A stretch of DNA of 64,000 nucleotides from Bombus terrestris (Eukaryota; Arthropoda; Insecta; Hymenoptera; Apidae): NCBI RefSeq assembly GCF_910591885.1, contig NC_063271.1, forward strand, positions 10,037,001-10,101,000, read 5' to 3'. The notes beneath the pieces were generated by a model. It made no database searches. It worked only from the letters and a program-made list of their open reading frames with translations, and was not told the DNA's origin. Made by a program: the position numbers and the translations under genes. Positions 24,161 through 36,398 of this stretch are shown one piece after another; position 1 is the first letter of the stretch, and each line of letters begins with the position of its first letter.

Positions 24161-25703
24161 GAGAAGAAGAATATTCTGTTCGTATTACTTGGCCCATAAA
24201 CTTCTCTAATCTGTGCGCAATATCTCGCGGTGAAGTGTATTATAGAGAACAGTGATCGATTTATCGGCAAGACGTCAAACAAAGTTAAATATCCCTCGTC
24301 GATCGAAGGATGAAATACCGAAATCGCGGTATCAGCATCGTGCCTCGAACTTCCTTTCGAAGCATTCTCCATTTTTGTCTTCCAGAATCCCTCTAAATCC
24401 AGAAATAAAAGAGATTCCATTTCAATTTCTTCTCTAGTCAGATTGGATTCCGGCTTAACGAGCGTTTCTTTCCTTTTTCTTTCTTTTCTTTTTTTCATCG
24501 GGGTTTCGATGGTTTCTTGGTCCCTTTTCTACCATTCGTAGGTCGATAATTATCGACCAATCGACCTTGATGGCGGCTATTCGATCGCTGCAGTTAGCAG
24601 TGAAACGATAGCCATACGAAAACACTGCAGTAGCATTAAAGAAATTCAAATTGAAACACAAACAGCTGGTTTTTATTGCTCATTTATGCTATTGGACTGT
24701 GTAATAAGCTCGTTCAGATTTCTCTGACTGCAATTTGAACCGTTCAAAAGCCATACTGATCAACATCGAGAAGCAGAGGAAAGTATATCGAATGTTACAA
24801 TTTTTCAAGAATTTCGTATGTCTACGTACTGTAACTATCGCACGTAAATTTGTATAATATTCGAATGACAAACGAACTGATATTATGCTGCATTTGATAT
24901 CAATAAATATTTTATCACTTGTTTTTCTAGTTCTTTAATGCGTTTAATTATAGTTAAAAGATAAATACATCTCTTTAGGAAACGTATCATTATGTGCATG
25001 AGGATTTTTATAAGATTTTTATTACATCTGCATCTGTTTCGATTTTAAACGCGTTGTAAAAAGCTTCCTTCGAGCTTCCTTTTTTTTTACAGCACGAAGG
25101 CAAGCAATCAAAAGGTTTCCCCTTTTGCAACGGAAGTTCATTGAAATTCACTGTAATCGTGGACAAATGCTAACTCTGTAACGAGACTCGAGCCTCGAAC
25201 AATTTTCAGTGCTAAGCAACGTCTCTATTCAATGTACCGTGGTGCACAATCATGCGACTTAATTATTTCAGACATCTCCGGACTCTAACGAGATTCATCC
25301 GGATACTTCTATACACAGACACTATACTACTCCAAACGCAGCATCCATTGATTTTTTCTTACCTGATGATGTTACTTCTCTTTATTATATTTCATATTTT
25401 TTATGTTTTATTCAATTGGAGTTGACGAGAGTTGACGCTGAAAAATAGCAAACTAAATCTTGCCAACTAAATTCTCTTTTATGGTTCGATTTCTTTCACG
25501 TTTATCTTTGCATTCTACGGATTTCGACAGGTGCCTTATCCAAAGCCTCCGGCGAAAACCAGGATTAGGCAAATCTAACGTCGATCATCAGCAAATCCTG
25601 TGACACATATGTTAACTTAGATCTTTTCGATCGAGAGTAATCTTGAGTCATAGAATTCGTATTCAAGACATCGGTCTTTGTCTTTTCCTATTTTTCTATT
25701 CGG

Positions 25704-25727
25704 TTGGCAATTAAGTGATTGCGGTAG
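25704..25727. mobile_element. Solo end of the mariner-type hairpin family
   Basis: GGTTGGCAATTAAGTGATTG differs by one base from the arm of the 26391-26474 element. No second arm is seen. Confidence 0.5.
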
Positions 25728-26390
25728 TTGAAATGGAAAAGTAAAAGGGAGAACGATCGAAACCGCGAATGGAAAAAGTTTTCTAATAGTGATACGACTT
25801 TGTAAGTGTTATAAAACGAGAAAAAACAATCCGGCGAAATGATTTATGGTGTTATAACGTGTTTGGAATAATCGATTTAAATAAAGTAGAATCGTTAGCG
25901 AAATTTTTACGTTGTTTCGAAACTTACTCGAAACGTATCGTTTTCGTATGTTAAAAGATGCGAAAATTGTAGACGATGAAAGAAATATATAATTACTATT
26001 TATTTAATTAATTATTCATTGTAAATATAAAAATGTACGAAATCTAATGAAATTCATGACGAATGGTCTTGTAAATTTCTCTAGACATTCGTTATAGTCA
26101 GACTAGTTTCCTCTCACTTTTTAACAGTGACGTACGAGTATACATTCGTTTGGAATAATATTAATTCCAAAATAATTTACAACGTAGAATATACTAAATA
26201 TATACGATTAATTCATGAATATAATTTTCTATGGAACGAATAAGAAGCTAGAAAAATTTACCGAATGTCCAGCATAGGACAAATTGTAAAGTACAAATTA
26301 AATAATTAACAAAAGGAAAAGAATAAGAAATAGATACCACTAAATCAAACGAATAAGTTTAGAAGAAAGTTGAAATTCCAGCGACAATTT

Positions 26391-26474
26391 TATTGGGTTG
26401 GCAACTAAGTGATTGCGGATTTTGTCATTAGGTGGTATTGACAAAAGCCGCAATCACTTAGTTGCCAACCCAAT
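26391..26474. mobile_element. 84-base near-perfect hairpin miniature element (mariner-type)
   Basis: It begins TATTGGGTTGGCAACTAAGT and ends in the inverse complement. The two arms of 36 bases differ at one position and surround a loop of about 11 bases. TA at each edge fits the TA target of mariner/Tc1 elements. It has no coding capacity. The near identity of the arms suggests recent insertion or strong folding constraint. Confidence 0.8.
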
Positions 26475-28589
26475 AGTTTCAGAAATGCCAGAAAGGGCCG
26501 AGGCCTGCACAGGACCGCCAAAGGTTGAAACCAGAATAATCCATAAAAATAAACATAAAGCTCGGGCGCTTTTCGCTTCGGTACTTGGTTCTTACGTGCA
26601 GGTCGCGGTAGAAATAGCGGATTGAAGATAAATTGTACTTAAGAAATACAAAACGATATTTAATAATCTACATTTAATAATAATAATAATTCTCAGTGAA
26701 ACTATTCCGCATAAATTGTCCAACGACTCCTACCACGACGATTTCTTTCCACATCTCTCACACAATGCTGAGTGCAGCTATCGCTTCCGCATTATCAATA
26801 TTTGGTTTAGAGAGATCTGTACGACAGAGTGAATCATAGAGTTAAAGAATTATTATCCTCAGCGTATAATTTTTATTTGAAGTTAATAAACATAATTTAA
26901 TTTCTCCGCAATTTAATTCCGACACTGTCAAGTTTTTTATCTTGCAGTTTCCTTCTAAGCTAACGTTATATATGAGCGTATCATAATCAAATAAATCTTC
27001 GGATAATCCGTGATAATTCGTGAGCCCAGAAGCAATTAAGTAACAACGTCCATTTAGCAGACAATATCACTGTTAGTTGGCGGAAAAAACTACGGGTAAA
27101 CGACATTCTCAACAACCGAGAATAAACGTCCATCGAGAGAAATGGTGGAGGCAGACGGGTTTTAGGTCTCACGGCAGCTCGCTCCGAAACTGTCAGCCGG
27201 AGAAGTTTAAATGGTCAAACGATGAATACCGGAGAACCGCGACTCGCTGCTGTTTCGTTCGTTAAATTAATTCACACGACAGTTTGAAGCAATGCTTTAT
27301 TGTTGTTTGTCCGACATCGTTGTTTCTCATTAACCGTTTTTACTACATTTTCACGAGGTTGATAAGTTGCTCGATTCCTTTTTCATTGAGAAATAAGATG
27401 GAAAAGTGGAAAAAGCATAACGACTATTTTGACGTTATACCATGGAGCTTGTTGTATGTATTTATGAGAAACTTTAAAATTGCAAAAATGCACAGAATGT
27501 ATTTAATATGTAAAATTATATTATAAAATACCCAGTTGCTATCACTTTAACTTACGTTTTCATAGCTCAACTGGTATCGCTGTAGCGGAATATTTATTTC
27601 TCAAGTGTCGTATTTCATTTGAGGTTTTGTATCTGACGCGATGAAAAGGTTAATGATAATGTTTCTTGGATAAAAGCATTAATAATACATAAAAACATGT
27701 AAACTACGTGTACATTTCAATATTAAATTATGTAAATTATTAGGCAAAGTTGATATACAGATAAGATCTCTATTAAACTCTCACTTCATCATTTGCATAA
27801 CAGTGTCGTAAGAAAGTGAATTGTAAAAACCTTAACAAGATTTTTACACCTTCAACATATAGCTTCACATTCTTAAAAACTTGAACACAAAAAGATGTCG
27901 CCAATCGATCGTGTAAAAAAAGGTTCTCAGAGTTTAGGGGATTAAACCACTCGTCACTTTCTTCCTCCATCGTCGAATGTTGCTCCACTTTATCGTCGCG
28001 ACAATTATTCCGCGTCGAACACAGCGAACCGGTTAAAGTACCGGAAACTTACCTCGATCATTCTTCTTTTTCTTTTATCGAAAGTGAAATTTGTTTCGCG
28101 ATAGAATTCACCCGAGAGATGAGACTGGTGGTTTGCAAAATTGAAAGTGGAAAGATTTGCATCACCGCTGCTCCGAGGTTAAACTGGTGATTATTCGTCG
28201 TGTGAAAAATTATGAGAAACGTGTTACGAGGTATCTGTGACGACTTCAAATAGACGTTGTTTAGGAGGTTGGACAAAATGATGGACCATTCGAGTTGTAT
28301 CTCTGTTATGAAGGTACTTTGCGGCATTAAAGGCAAGTTCGCTCACGAATTACCTGGCAAACTTGCCGACAGTGATTTAGATGGCCGAGTTATTTGCTGA
28401 GGATAAAGGAACACAGTTTTATCGAACGCATGACTTGTCTAGCGTATTGGTGATTCTTCATTGATCCCTTGACACGGTAACTGTCGATTTAATGAATAAA
28501 GTTTTCAGTGTCCTGAATCGTTGTTAGTAGATACTAGAAGTTAATCTACATATACAAGCACAGAAGAGCTAACTATATTACTTATTCCT
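26475..28589. other. Non-coding stretch
   Basis: AT-rich with short unremarkable open frames on both strands. No motif, repeat or splice-supported exon is recognised. Confidence 0.45.
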
Positions 28590-28690
28590 TTAACACGTTG
28601 ACTGCCGCGTCACCCATATTCGGGTGACAGCAAAGTTTCTGATAGGGCTGCATCAGCCATATTCGGGTGGCGCTTATTTGTCTACTTGCG
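28590..28690. mobile_element. Possible piggyBac-type terminal region
   Basis: Starts TTAACACGTTGACTGCCGCG, then TCACCC-ATATTC-GGGTGA, a small palindrome that nearly repeats 40 bases on (CATATTCGGGTGG). A TTAA-flanked terminus with subterminal repeats is typical of piggyBac-type elements. The other end was not found. Confidence 0.4.
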
Positions 28691-28924
28691 AAGGATCGTC
28701 GTAGGTATTTGAAAAGATATTCCACAGGAAGTAATAAAACTATTGAATTGCTATAAAAGTAAGACGAAAATGGTTTACTAAGACAATGATTTAAAATGTA
28801 AAACTTTGAAGCATTCTATACAAAGCTGAATTTGGTCAGGACAATTTGGACACTAAGTTGTTTTCTTTAAATTTTCCCGTGTCTTTGATCGGTCCGTTCC
28901 ACGTCTTTTATCTGCCTTCCTGCG

Positions 28925-29274
28925 AGCAGATGCGGAACACGTGCGTGTTGGGCCTAAGAAAAGACAAAGGGGTGCTAAGGGAGAAAGACGAATTAACAGT
29001 CAGTGTCAGTCAAGAAGCCAGAGGGTGTGAATTGAGAAGTCAGAGAGCGCGAGTTGCGTTGTCGAGAGAGTGTGGTCCGCGTAAGAGAGAGCGTGAGAGA
29101 GATCCGTGGTGACGAGAGTTGCAAATTAACTATTGAGTTGTCTAAATTATTGTACGTTATTGCGATTAGTTCATGATAAACAACCATCGTTTCCTGTTTA
29201 AATAATGTCTGTACAATTAAATGTCTGTACAATTCATTCATTGTAAATTAATCATAATAGTTTACGATACTACA
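28925..29274 (+). mobile_element. Solo-LTR-like dispersed repeat, copy 2 (5' truncated)
   Basis: Homology to the other copies starts near GCGGAACACGTGCGTG and runs to the terminal GATACTACA at 29274. It includes AGTCAGTGTCAGTCAAGAAG, a GAGAGAG-rich block and CATCGTTTCCTGTTTAA. The first part of the family consensus is missing or unrecognisable. Confidence 0.5.
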
Positions 29275-30858
29275 CTACACGCATTCGGCGAGTCCCATAG
29301 AACGTGACACAATTAATTCAAGACGTTTCTCAATAAAACCAATAACCAAGCAGCTATTTTACAGCTAATTTACATATTATACAAGCAGGACAGAGATAGC
29401 TATATTACTTATTGCTTTAATGATGCCAGGCTGGACTAATGCTGTGAACAATATATTGCGCCATTTAAAAGATTCAAAGTTACCTTGATACCTCGCAATA
29501 TGTAAAGTATTTGAACATGAAACTACACGCATCCGACGAGTTTCTTGAAACGCGGCATATAATTTATTTAAATTCTTTTTCGGTATAACCAATAGGCAAC
29601 AAAATATTAGCTTTTAGATAGTACTTGTTATTGGCTCATCTCGCGTAACATTAACGATTAAGAAATATAATTAATTGCGAAACGAGCGACTCAGTATGGC
29701 ACAAACCAGCCTGTCAAGTTTCATTTATTCGTCTCTCTGAACAACATTGGAAACCGTGCTGTCGCCGGAGCAACAGCCCTAAACAACTGGTGTGCAGTCG
29801 CTGGCAGGAAATTCGAAAATTTCAGCCAGCCATCGGCGAATGCACGTAGTTTTGCAGAGCGTGGAACGATTAGTCGTGGATTCGCGAGCGTGTCGCTCGC
29901 AGCGTATCCATTCTCTGTTGTAAAACGTGTACGGTACGTACACCGCGATGCTGCATCGACGTCGCAATGAAAAGCGGCCCGCGTAACAATGTTCTCTGCT
30001 TTCAGCGGCGCCGTTGAAACAGGGGGAGGAGAGGGAAAGGCGCGAAAGCTGCCGTGGAAGGGAAAATTTTCTCTCCTTTTCTGCCTTCGCCCGTGCGTGC
30101 ACGGTGGATGAGATCAATAACACACCACCAAGTGAAATCATCAAGACCTTACGACGTGTACTTGTACGCCGTTAACTCGCTCAGCGTACAGACAACTCAC
30201 GTCTTCGGCTTCAGCTTCTTTTAGATCACACTTAGTTCTAAACTTGCTCACCGCTTTTCCATTATCGCGTTTGATATTCCAATTACCATCGTTCAGTTCG
30301 TAACGAATTTCACGGTAGCGCTGCGAAGCCGTGTAACGTTTATGCGTCAAAGACGTTGGAATAATGCAACGGAACCGCTACTTCTTTAACATAGATATAA
30401 CTCAGACCTAATGTTCAAATGTAAGATTTTTTCACGTACATTCAGAATATTTTCGATTTAGCTGTTTATGCGTCATAGAATCACAGTGAGATAGTTGTAG
30501 GCGAAATCATAAGGAAAATCACTTAATTTGACTCGGTTATCAGAATCGTAAATTCTCGTCTCGACTAGTATCGATGTAATTAACATCAGCCGATTTCTCT
30601 ATCTTCATTAAGATGACAGATATGTTCGAATGGAACCTGACACAGGGTTTTGAAGTTTTAATGTAACTGTATATTTCACAAAGAACACCTTCGAAGACTG
30701 AGTGTGCCGATGAATGTTAAATGTACACGAAACGGTGTTTCTTGAGCGAAGAGTCGAGTGCAAGTGAAGTATCGGCGATGCATGTGGAGAAGATGAAAAC
30801 TTTAGGTGGACGTACTTAGAACATAAGTACGCTGTAGCCAAGTAATCGCTGGTAAATA
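29275..30858. other. Non-coding stretch with GC-richer island at 29.74-30.35 kb
   Basis: The island has open frames on the minus strand with two donor-like GTGAGT/GTGAGC sites near 30196 and 30253. Composition is promoter- or exon-like, but I recognise no protein. The rest is AT-rich and featureless. Confidence 0.35.
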
Positions 30859-30870
30859 AGATGAAAACTG

Positions 30871-31794
30871 CCTTTTTTTTTTTTTAATTAACGTGGAGGA
30901 AATCCGCACGGACACCAGGCCGCTTCTGAGGGGAAGCGACGTAGTAGTGCCGGACTCCAACCGACTAAAACCTCCACGGTAACCGACCCGGCTGCGATTG
31001 AGAGAGGCCCGGGAACTGGTGTGAGCGACACACAGCCCCCTACCCCCGGGCATAAAATGCAACCCCTAATGAAGCGGTATGCGGTCACGTCATACCGCGC
31101 CTCGTCGCCGGAGCTGCCGTGCAAGGCAGTCTGGTTCCCCTACCGGACTGCTTGGCGGTCCCGAGGCGCTGATCTACCAGCGCCTAAGTTTGACCCCCAT
31201 CGGTGAGCGCGGCGGACCTAGCGCGGACCTTGGCGGACCTCGTCGTAGCGCGTCCACGGCTTCTGCCGCGCCCTTCATAACGTTGGGTTCCTCCGAGATT
31301 TCCCGGTTCGCGTGTCTTCCACGCCAGACGCATGAACGCGACCGGGGGACTGGCGGACCCTACTTCCGGACGGCCACGGTTGCTCGATGACGACGCAGCG
31401 GGGTCCGCTTTACAACCCGCGGCTGCGCCGGTACTGGGGTATCCCTCCCCTGCACCGTAAATGAATTTTTGGTTAGTCTTGTTATCTATGATTCTCAATG
31501 TCGCCGATGTCGTCAACCAGGGTTTCCATCCTGGTGCTACTCACTCTTTCGCACCCTATCCCGGTCAAGGCTGGTGCAGGGTGACGGGGAGCCCTATAAG
31601 AAGGTGAGGTGAGTGGTCTTGGCAGATATGGGCCCACCAACTTCTCCGAAATTCTCTGCACCGGATCGGCCATTGGCGGGTGCCAAAGGCGCCGACCAGC
31701 CACCACCCGGCTATAGGAGAACATCAGATTCATCGGGGTTTCCCAGGGCGTGGTCCTACGCCCTGAGAACCCGTACCCGCCTCGTGCTTCCCAG
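30871..31794 (-). mobile_element. 5'-truncated GC-rich non-LTR retroelement (R1-like 3' end)
   Basis: A block far richer in G+C than its surroundings. On the minus strand it ends in a poly-A tail (T-run at about 30873-30885). It is flanked by a target duplication AGATGAAAACTG (30859-30870) and AGATGAGAACTG (31795-31806), one mismatch. Minus-strand reading includes P-P-M-A-D-P-V-Q-R-I-S-E-K and G-A-G-E-G-Y-P-S-T-G-A-A. I associate these strings with 3' ends of R1-type elements in Hymenoptera (from memory, not checked). No reverse transcriptase remains. Confidence 0.7.
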
Positions 31795-32297
31795 ATGAGA
31801 ACTGATTGCCCTTCAATTAACGGTTACTCGCAGTTACGGAACGCATTACGGGAAAATCTCGCGTGTTTCAACGTTTAACGGTTACCGTTAATCGACTCAA
31901 GGAGCGTCGAGGCTTAAATCTGATGAAATGGACGAGTGTGTGATGGGTCGTGTAATGGAACAACAGACATAATTCAAACTTATTTATATCATATATAACA
32001 TATTAATATATTCTACGTAGATGTACACAGTCATTTGCCAACAAACTCTTCTTCCAGATGAAAAATAAAAATAACACGAGACAACGATGTAAAATTAAAA
32101 AATTATTTCTCTTCGATCTTCAGCACGCAAATCAATAATTTGAAGATGTTTTCATCCGCATGCAAAAAATTATGCGTTTAGGCGTTAATTTTATATCCGT
32201 ATTAAGTTATTTCTTCACGACTTTATGATGTTTACTAATTCGCAATCCTTTAATTTACATACGTCCTTTAAAAAGTTATGCATATTTTATATATATA

Positions 32298-32708
32298 TGT
32301 AGTATCGTGGACAAAAAGGCCTAAGATATCGGTCGAACCATAAACAATGTCGTGAGAGTCGAAGCATCCTCGGATCCATCAATGTGTCGTCGGCCCTTTC
32401 AAGTGAATATTTTCGTGGAAAAGGCCTACGTGACCCTAGCTACGGGTGTTTGCGGAACACATGCGTGGTGGGTCGAAAAAAGACAAAGGGATGCTAGAGA
32501 TACAGTGTTAGTTAGAAGTCGTACAGTGTGAGTTGAGAAGTCAGAAAGAGTAAGTGGAGGAGCCGGAGAGTATCAATCGGGAAGTTGAGAGCCGAGTATG
32601 ATTATAAGACGTACGACGATATTGTAATCAGTTCGTTGTATTGAGTATTGCTTGTTAAACTAAAACATCATTACTTATCCTTACTCTAAGCCCCATTAAG
32701 TTACTACA
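32298..32708 (+). mobile_element. Solo-LTR-like dispersed repeat, copy 3
   Basis: Begins TGTAGTATCGTGGAC and ends ...GTTACTACA, flanked on both sides by TATATA, so a 5-6 base target duplication is possible but hidden in the simple sequence. Shares GGCCTACGTGACCC, GGAACACATGCGTGGTGGG, AAAGACAAAGGGATGCTA and GAGTTGAGAAGTCAGA with the other copies. Confidence 0.6.
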
Positions 32709-33389
32709 TATATATATGTCGGAGACGAAAGGACATCGGGGCCTTTATTTTGGAATTTTTGGGAAGATGTCCAATATTTTAATCTGGACTATTTATTATA
32801 GCTGTACTTAAATAAAACTTAGAAGTAATTGTTATGATTCAATCCGATTGTGTTTGCCCGAGATTTGTGACAGTGGGCTTGGGTGACACAACTGGTCACT
32901 GACCGTAGTCACGGTCACGGAATGGACGTTTTTACCTAAGAGAGAAATGACAATATTATGGGACACACGTTGTATTAATAATCAAACCCCCGGCAAGAGC
33001 AATGTCGCCGCTAAGCGGGGCTGCCTAGCAACTGCGGCTGGAATTTTGTTGGTATCCCCGGTCAATATACAACAAACAAATGCGATGGTAAGGAGAGGAA
33101 GGTTTCCATCAGATTTTTATTCTTGCGATCACCTTAAAGAGTTTTCACATCGTCTTTACGTGCAGTATTATACTGAGCGTCACAGCAAACGTTACTTTGT
33201 GCTTCAGAACATATACTACGTTTAACAAAGAGTTACCTCGTTGACTGTGGATTCGTTATTGAACCTAAGAACATATTTATACCAGTAAATATAATCTCTA
33301 TCGTACAACAACGATGGCTAGTCCGAATGAAGATTCGTTACACGCTCCTAAATCTAACGGTAACATATATCTGTAGATTAAACAATTAT
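32709..33389. other. Spacer of the inverted repeat, unexplained
   Basis: Begins near TGTCGGAGACGAAAGGACAT, which may be the end of another LTR-like sequence. A GC-richer part around 32.87-33.08 kb carries GGTCACTGACCGTAGTCACG-like repeats. A 92-codon open frame (32947-33225) shows no motif. Identity unknown. Confidence 0.3.
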
Positions 33390-33820
33390 GGATTAATTAT
33401 CTACGAATCACAAGGTCGTAAAGAAATAATTTAGAAACGCATAATTTTTTGTATGTAAATTGAAACATTTTCGAAATATTGATTTGCGTGCTGTAAGATC
33501 GTAGAGAGGAAACTTTTTAAATCCACTTTTTATTTTTCATCTGGAAGAAGAGTTTGTTGGCAAATGACTGTGTACATCTACGTAGAATATATAAACGATT
33601 AATTATCCTGAACATACGATACATTGTTCATCTTGATAATCGTGTAGTATAATTTCTGAAATGCAGAATTATTTCATAAAATAATGTCACGTAATGGATG
33701 AATAAACAGTTACTATATAAAACGATTCGATGATAATATCTAATCCTAAGTCGTTTAATCAAATACAGAAATCTAAGAAAACTATTGCCATCGCATAAAT
33801 ATTCAATCTTTATAATAATT

Positions 33821-33897
33821 CGTGATGAAATTCCAAAATCGTGATAAAATTCCAAAATCATGATGAAATTCCAAAATCGTGATGAAATTTCAAATCA
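33821..33897. repeat. Four tandem copies of a 19-base unit
   Basis: CGTGATGAAATTCCAAAAT and three near copies (GTGATAAAATTCC..., ATGATGAAATTCC..., GTGATGAAATTTC...). Confidence 0.85.
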
Positions 33898-34041
33898 TAA
33901 AGATTTTAGTTCTTGAAAATCACAAGGTGCTCGTGTCTAACATAATTAATTACAATTTCGAGCGTGCACGTATCTCGGTAATCGCGAGACATTAATATGG
34001 TATGAGGTAAGTAAATTACTTCCTTACATACCTGTAAAATA

Positions 34042-34330
34042 TTAGGTCGTGCGAAAAGTTTCTTTCGTTTTATAAGGAAATAATGGATGCACAAATTTAT
34101 ATTTATATTATTTATATTATTATTTACTTATTATTATTTATACTGTTTATTTTTATTTATTATTTTAAATTTATTATTATTTATATTATTTTATCCAATT
34201 ACGTATGATCCATTTTGTTCTATCGAACTAAAGGTCACAATGTCTGACAGACTAGGTTTCATGTTCGTATAAAGATGCGTTGTTGTAAAAGACGTGTCTG
34301 TAAAAGAAAGACACTTTCCGGACAACTTAA
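34042..34330. mobile_element. Mariner-type miniature element
   Basis: The left end TTAGGTCGTGCGAAAAGTTT and the right end (ACTTTCCGGACAACTTAA) are imperfect inverted copies. The interior has a TTATTA-rich filler and the shared GTATGATCCATTTTGTTCT core. It is the most complete member of the family also seen at 17.1-17.6 kb. There is no transposase. Confidence 0.65.
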
Positions 34331-34751
34331 TACTCAGGTAGCGTATTTGCCTTATAGATATCTCGATATTTAATATTTAATTTTATTTTATCATACACGA
34401 ATGATATACCGAATAAATGAAAACACGAGTAAATAAATGTTTCAAAGGAAAAAATCAAACTTTGATGGACGAATAAACTTTTCCATCTTGATAAACGTTA
34501 GTTATTTCAAAATATTTGATTTTAGAATTTAAAAGTTCGAAATTTTGGATTTAGGAGAAATTGGATTGTAAAGAAATGAACAAATTCGAGAATTTAATCG
34601 TTTGAGATCGGAGCTACGAAGATTTAAAATATGGGTGATTCATAAATCTAAAATCTCAAAATCATGAAATTAGGAGGATTTGATTCAAATTCTTTCGGTG
34701 TCAGAACTGATCGTGACAACGACAATTTCGTAGAAAGAATAATTTAGTTAA

Positions 34752-35013
34752 CACTAGGTTTACGGGCGTTTCGTATATACCTATCTCTACGAGGACCCGA
34801 CAATTTAGGGGGTCCCGTAGAAATAGGTATACTACATACAGATTTCAAAAATTAGAAAGCCTAGGAAAATATAATTTTGTGTATAAATTCTTTAGATGAA
34901 ATGATTAATTTACGATGCAAAATGGTTAAAATTCATGCTATGGTTTTCGTTATGGCTATATTTCAGTTCGAAGTTCGAAATTAGTCAAATTGACGGGTCC
35001 CGTAAACCTAGTG
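34752..35013. mobile_element. piggyBac-type miniature element with TTAA target duplication
   Basis: CACTAGGTTTACGGG at the left and CCCGTAAACCTAGTG at the right are perfect 15-base inverted repeats, each directly flanked by TTAA (34748-34751, 35014-35017). At 262 bases it is non-coding. TTAA duplication is the hallmark of piggyBac-class insertion. A subterminal GGTCCCGTAGAAATAGG faces GCGTTTCGTATATACCTAT-like sequence. Confidence 0.8.
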
Positions 35014-35017
35014 TTAA

Positions 35018-36351
35018 TAACGTTAATTTTAGCCTGCATCGATTTCTTTCGAGATATTATTTATATACACATTTAAAAATGTTTTAAAATAATTATTTCC
35101 TGATCAATTATATTTTACAAAATTGTTCGTAGCTTGATCAATTTTAGTTTCAAACTTTATACACTATCTATAGATAGCTTGCAACAGAATATAATGCAAT
35201 ATTAGAAAACTATTTGGTAAGAAATGTTATCGAAGAAAAAGCTATTATTATTGACATTTGTAGCGGTAATTTCAAATTAATAATACAATTATCAAGTGTC
35301 CCAATATCGAAAGAATGATATATAATAAATGAAATCGTATTTATAATTTGTATATATATTAAATGAAATTTGAGAATAAACATATTAAATAAATAACGCA
35401 AATTTTATCCACATCTACCACAAGAATCATCTTTATAAGATGTTGAATCATCACTGTGGCATCGTAAAATGATCGTATAGAACTCAATGAATTTTTAAGC
35501 AGTACGAAAACAATAATTAATTATAAATTTAATTATTGTTTTTAACTGTTGTTTTTAATTATTATATAATTAAGGTAAAAGTGAAAGTGCTGACGGACCA
35601 AAAGAAACAGCAAATCTCCATGAGTCATCAGGTTCAGCGCGTCCATGATCCTTTTGCGAAGAAAAGGTGACTGGGAAGGTGAAAAGCGAACACGACCATA
35701 TTTAGTCATGGACGAGTACAAAAACTTATGTGTGATGCAAGTCGTTAGTCGTTACGAGTTAATTAGTTGTATTGATTTAGTTGCTCCAGTTGTAATTTAT
35801 TAGTTTATTACGAAACAGTTTTAGTTAATTAGTTATAGTTTGTCTGTTCTATCATTTGCCAATAAATATATAAAATAATGAACACAGTTTATTAAATATT
35901 AAATAAATCACAGCTCGTTCGCTATTCACTGACAGAAACTATTATAAACAAGATGGAATTAATCATCGACCTATACAATATCGAGTAATAATCAATATTT
36001 TCATTCCTCCAAAGTCATTCTTTCGATACACGAAGACGCAAGTTCTTCTTTCAAGGAACCAATCAGCTCAACAAGACACCACTCAACCTAAAATCCTACA
36101 CCTCGTCTCAAGAGCACACTGTGCGCTGTTCGATATCGAGAAACTTGATAACAGATCGCCATTTATTTTTAATCGAACAGGCAAGATGGTCCAGACAGTT
36201 TAGACATTGTTAGAAGAGGCTTATCAGCTTCGAGTTGGTCCCTAGCGAACTGGAAACGTATTCTACGAATGCAACCGTTGAGAACGAAACAAAACTTCTT
36301 CTTTCTTTCGAAACTTCTTTATTCTTTGTGCTCCCCTTTCTCGATATTCTG
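35018..36351. other. Non-coding stretch
   Basis: AT-rich, with runs of TTAATTAGTTA near 35.75-35.85 kb. Nothing is recognised apart from the plain target site of the LINE at its right edge. Confidence 0.45.
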
Positions 36352-36393
36352 AAAAACAGTTTCTGGAGTTCCGTCTGGGCAGGCGACCTAAAC

Positions 36394-36398
36394 GGACG
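36394..36398 (+). promoter_or_regulatory. Downstream promoter element of LINE copy 1
   Basis: GGACG lies at +28 to +32 counted from the first element base, A of AGTT. It fits the RGWYV downstream element, and the AGTT start fits an initiator. This is the internal RNA polymerase II promoter layout known from Drosophila LINEs. Confidence 0.6.

Larger units (their letters stand above)
20878..25703. other. Mostly non-coding stretch
   Basis: Contains the promoter-like island (21100-21330), a possible piggyBac-type end (21386), a GC-richer island around 23.0-23.4 kb with open frames on both strands but no motif, and the degenerate repeats of 23.5-24.15 kb. Confidence 0.45.
32006..33592. repeat. 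Long inverted repeat, arms about 200-250 bases
   Basis: The left arm (about 32006-32250) contains TTCTACGTAGATGTACACAG, TCATTTGCCAACAAACTCTT, CAGCACGCAAATCAAT and AAAAAATTATGCGTTT. The right arm (33592 down to about 33390) carries their reverse complements in mirrored order. The spacer holds the solo-LTR-like copy 3 and about 680 further bases. It could be a foldback-type element or an inverted duplication. Confidence 0.75.

Noticed and set aside
24133..24498. 121-codon minus-strand frame
   Set aside because: It overlaps the third unit of the degenerate repeats, starts with a Lys/Arg run from a simple-sequence tract, and has no domain.
29779..30350. Minus-strand frames in the 30 kb GC-richer island as a gene
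   Set aside because: Donor-like sites exist but no acceptor or protein similarity could be assigned, so the stretch is listed only as a non-coding island.
31021..31798. Several open frames in the GC-rich block
   Set aside because: They lie in the 3' part of a truncated non-LTR retroelement and are compositional artefacts.
33821..33897. Regularly spaced short repeats as a CRISPR-like array
   Set aside because: They are head-to-tail 19-base tandem units without spacers, in an insect genome.
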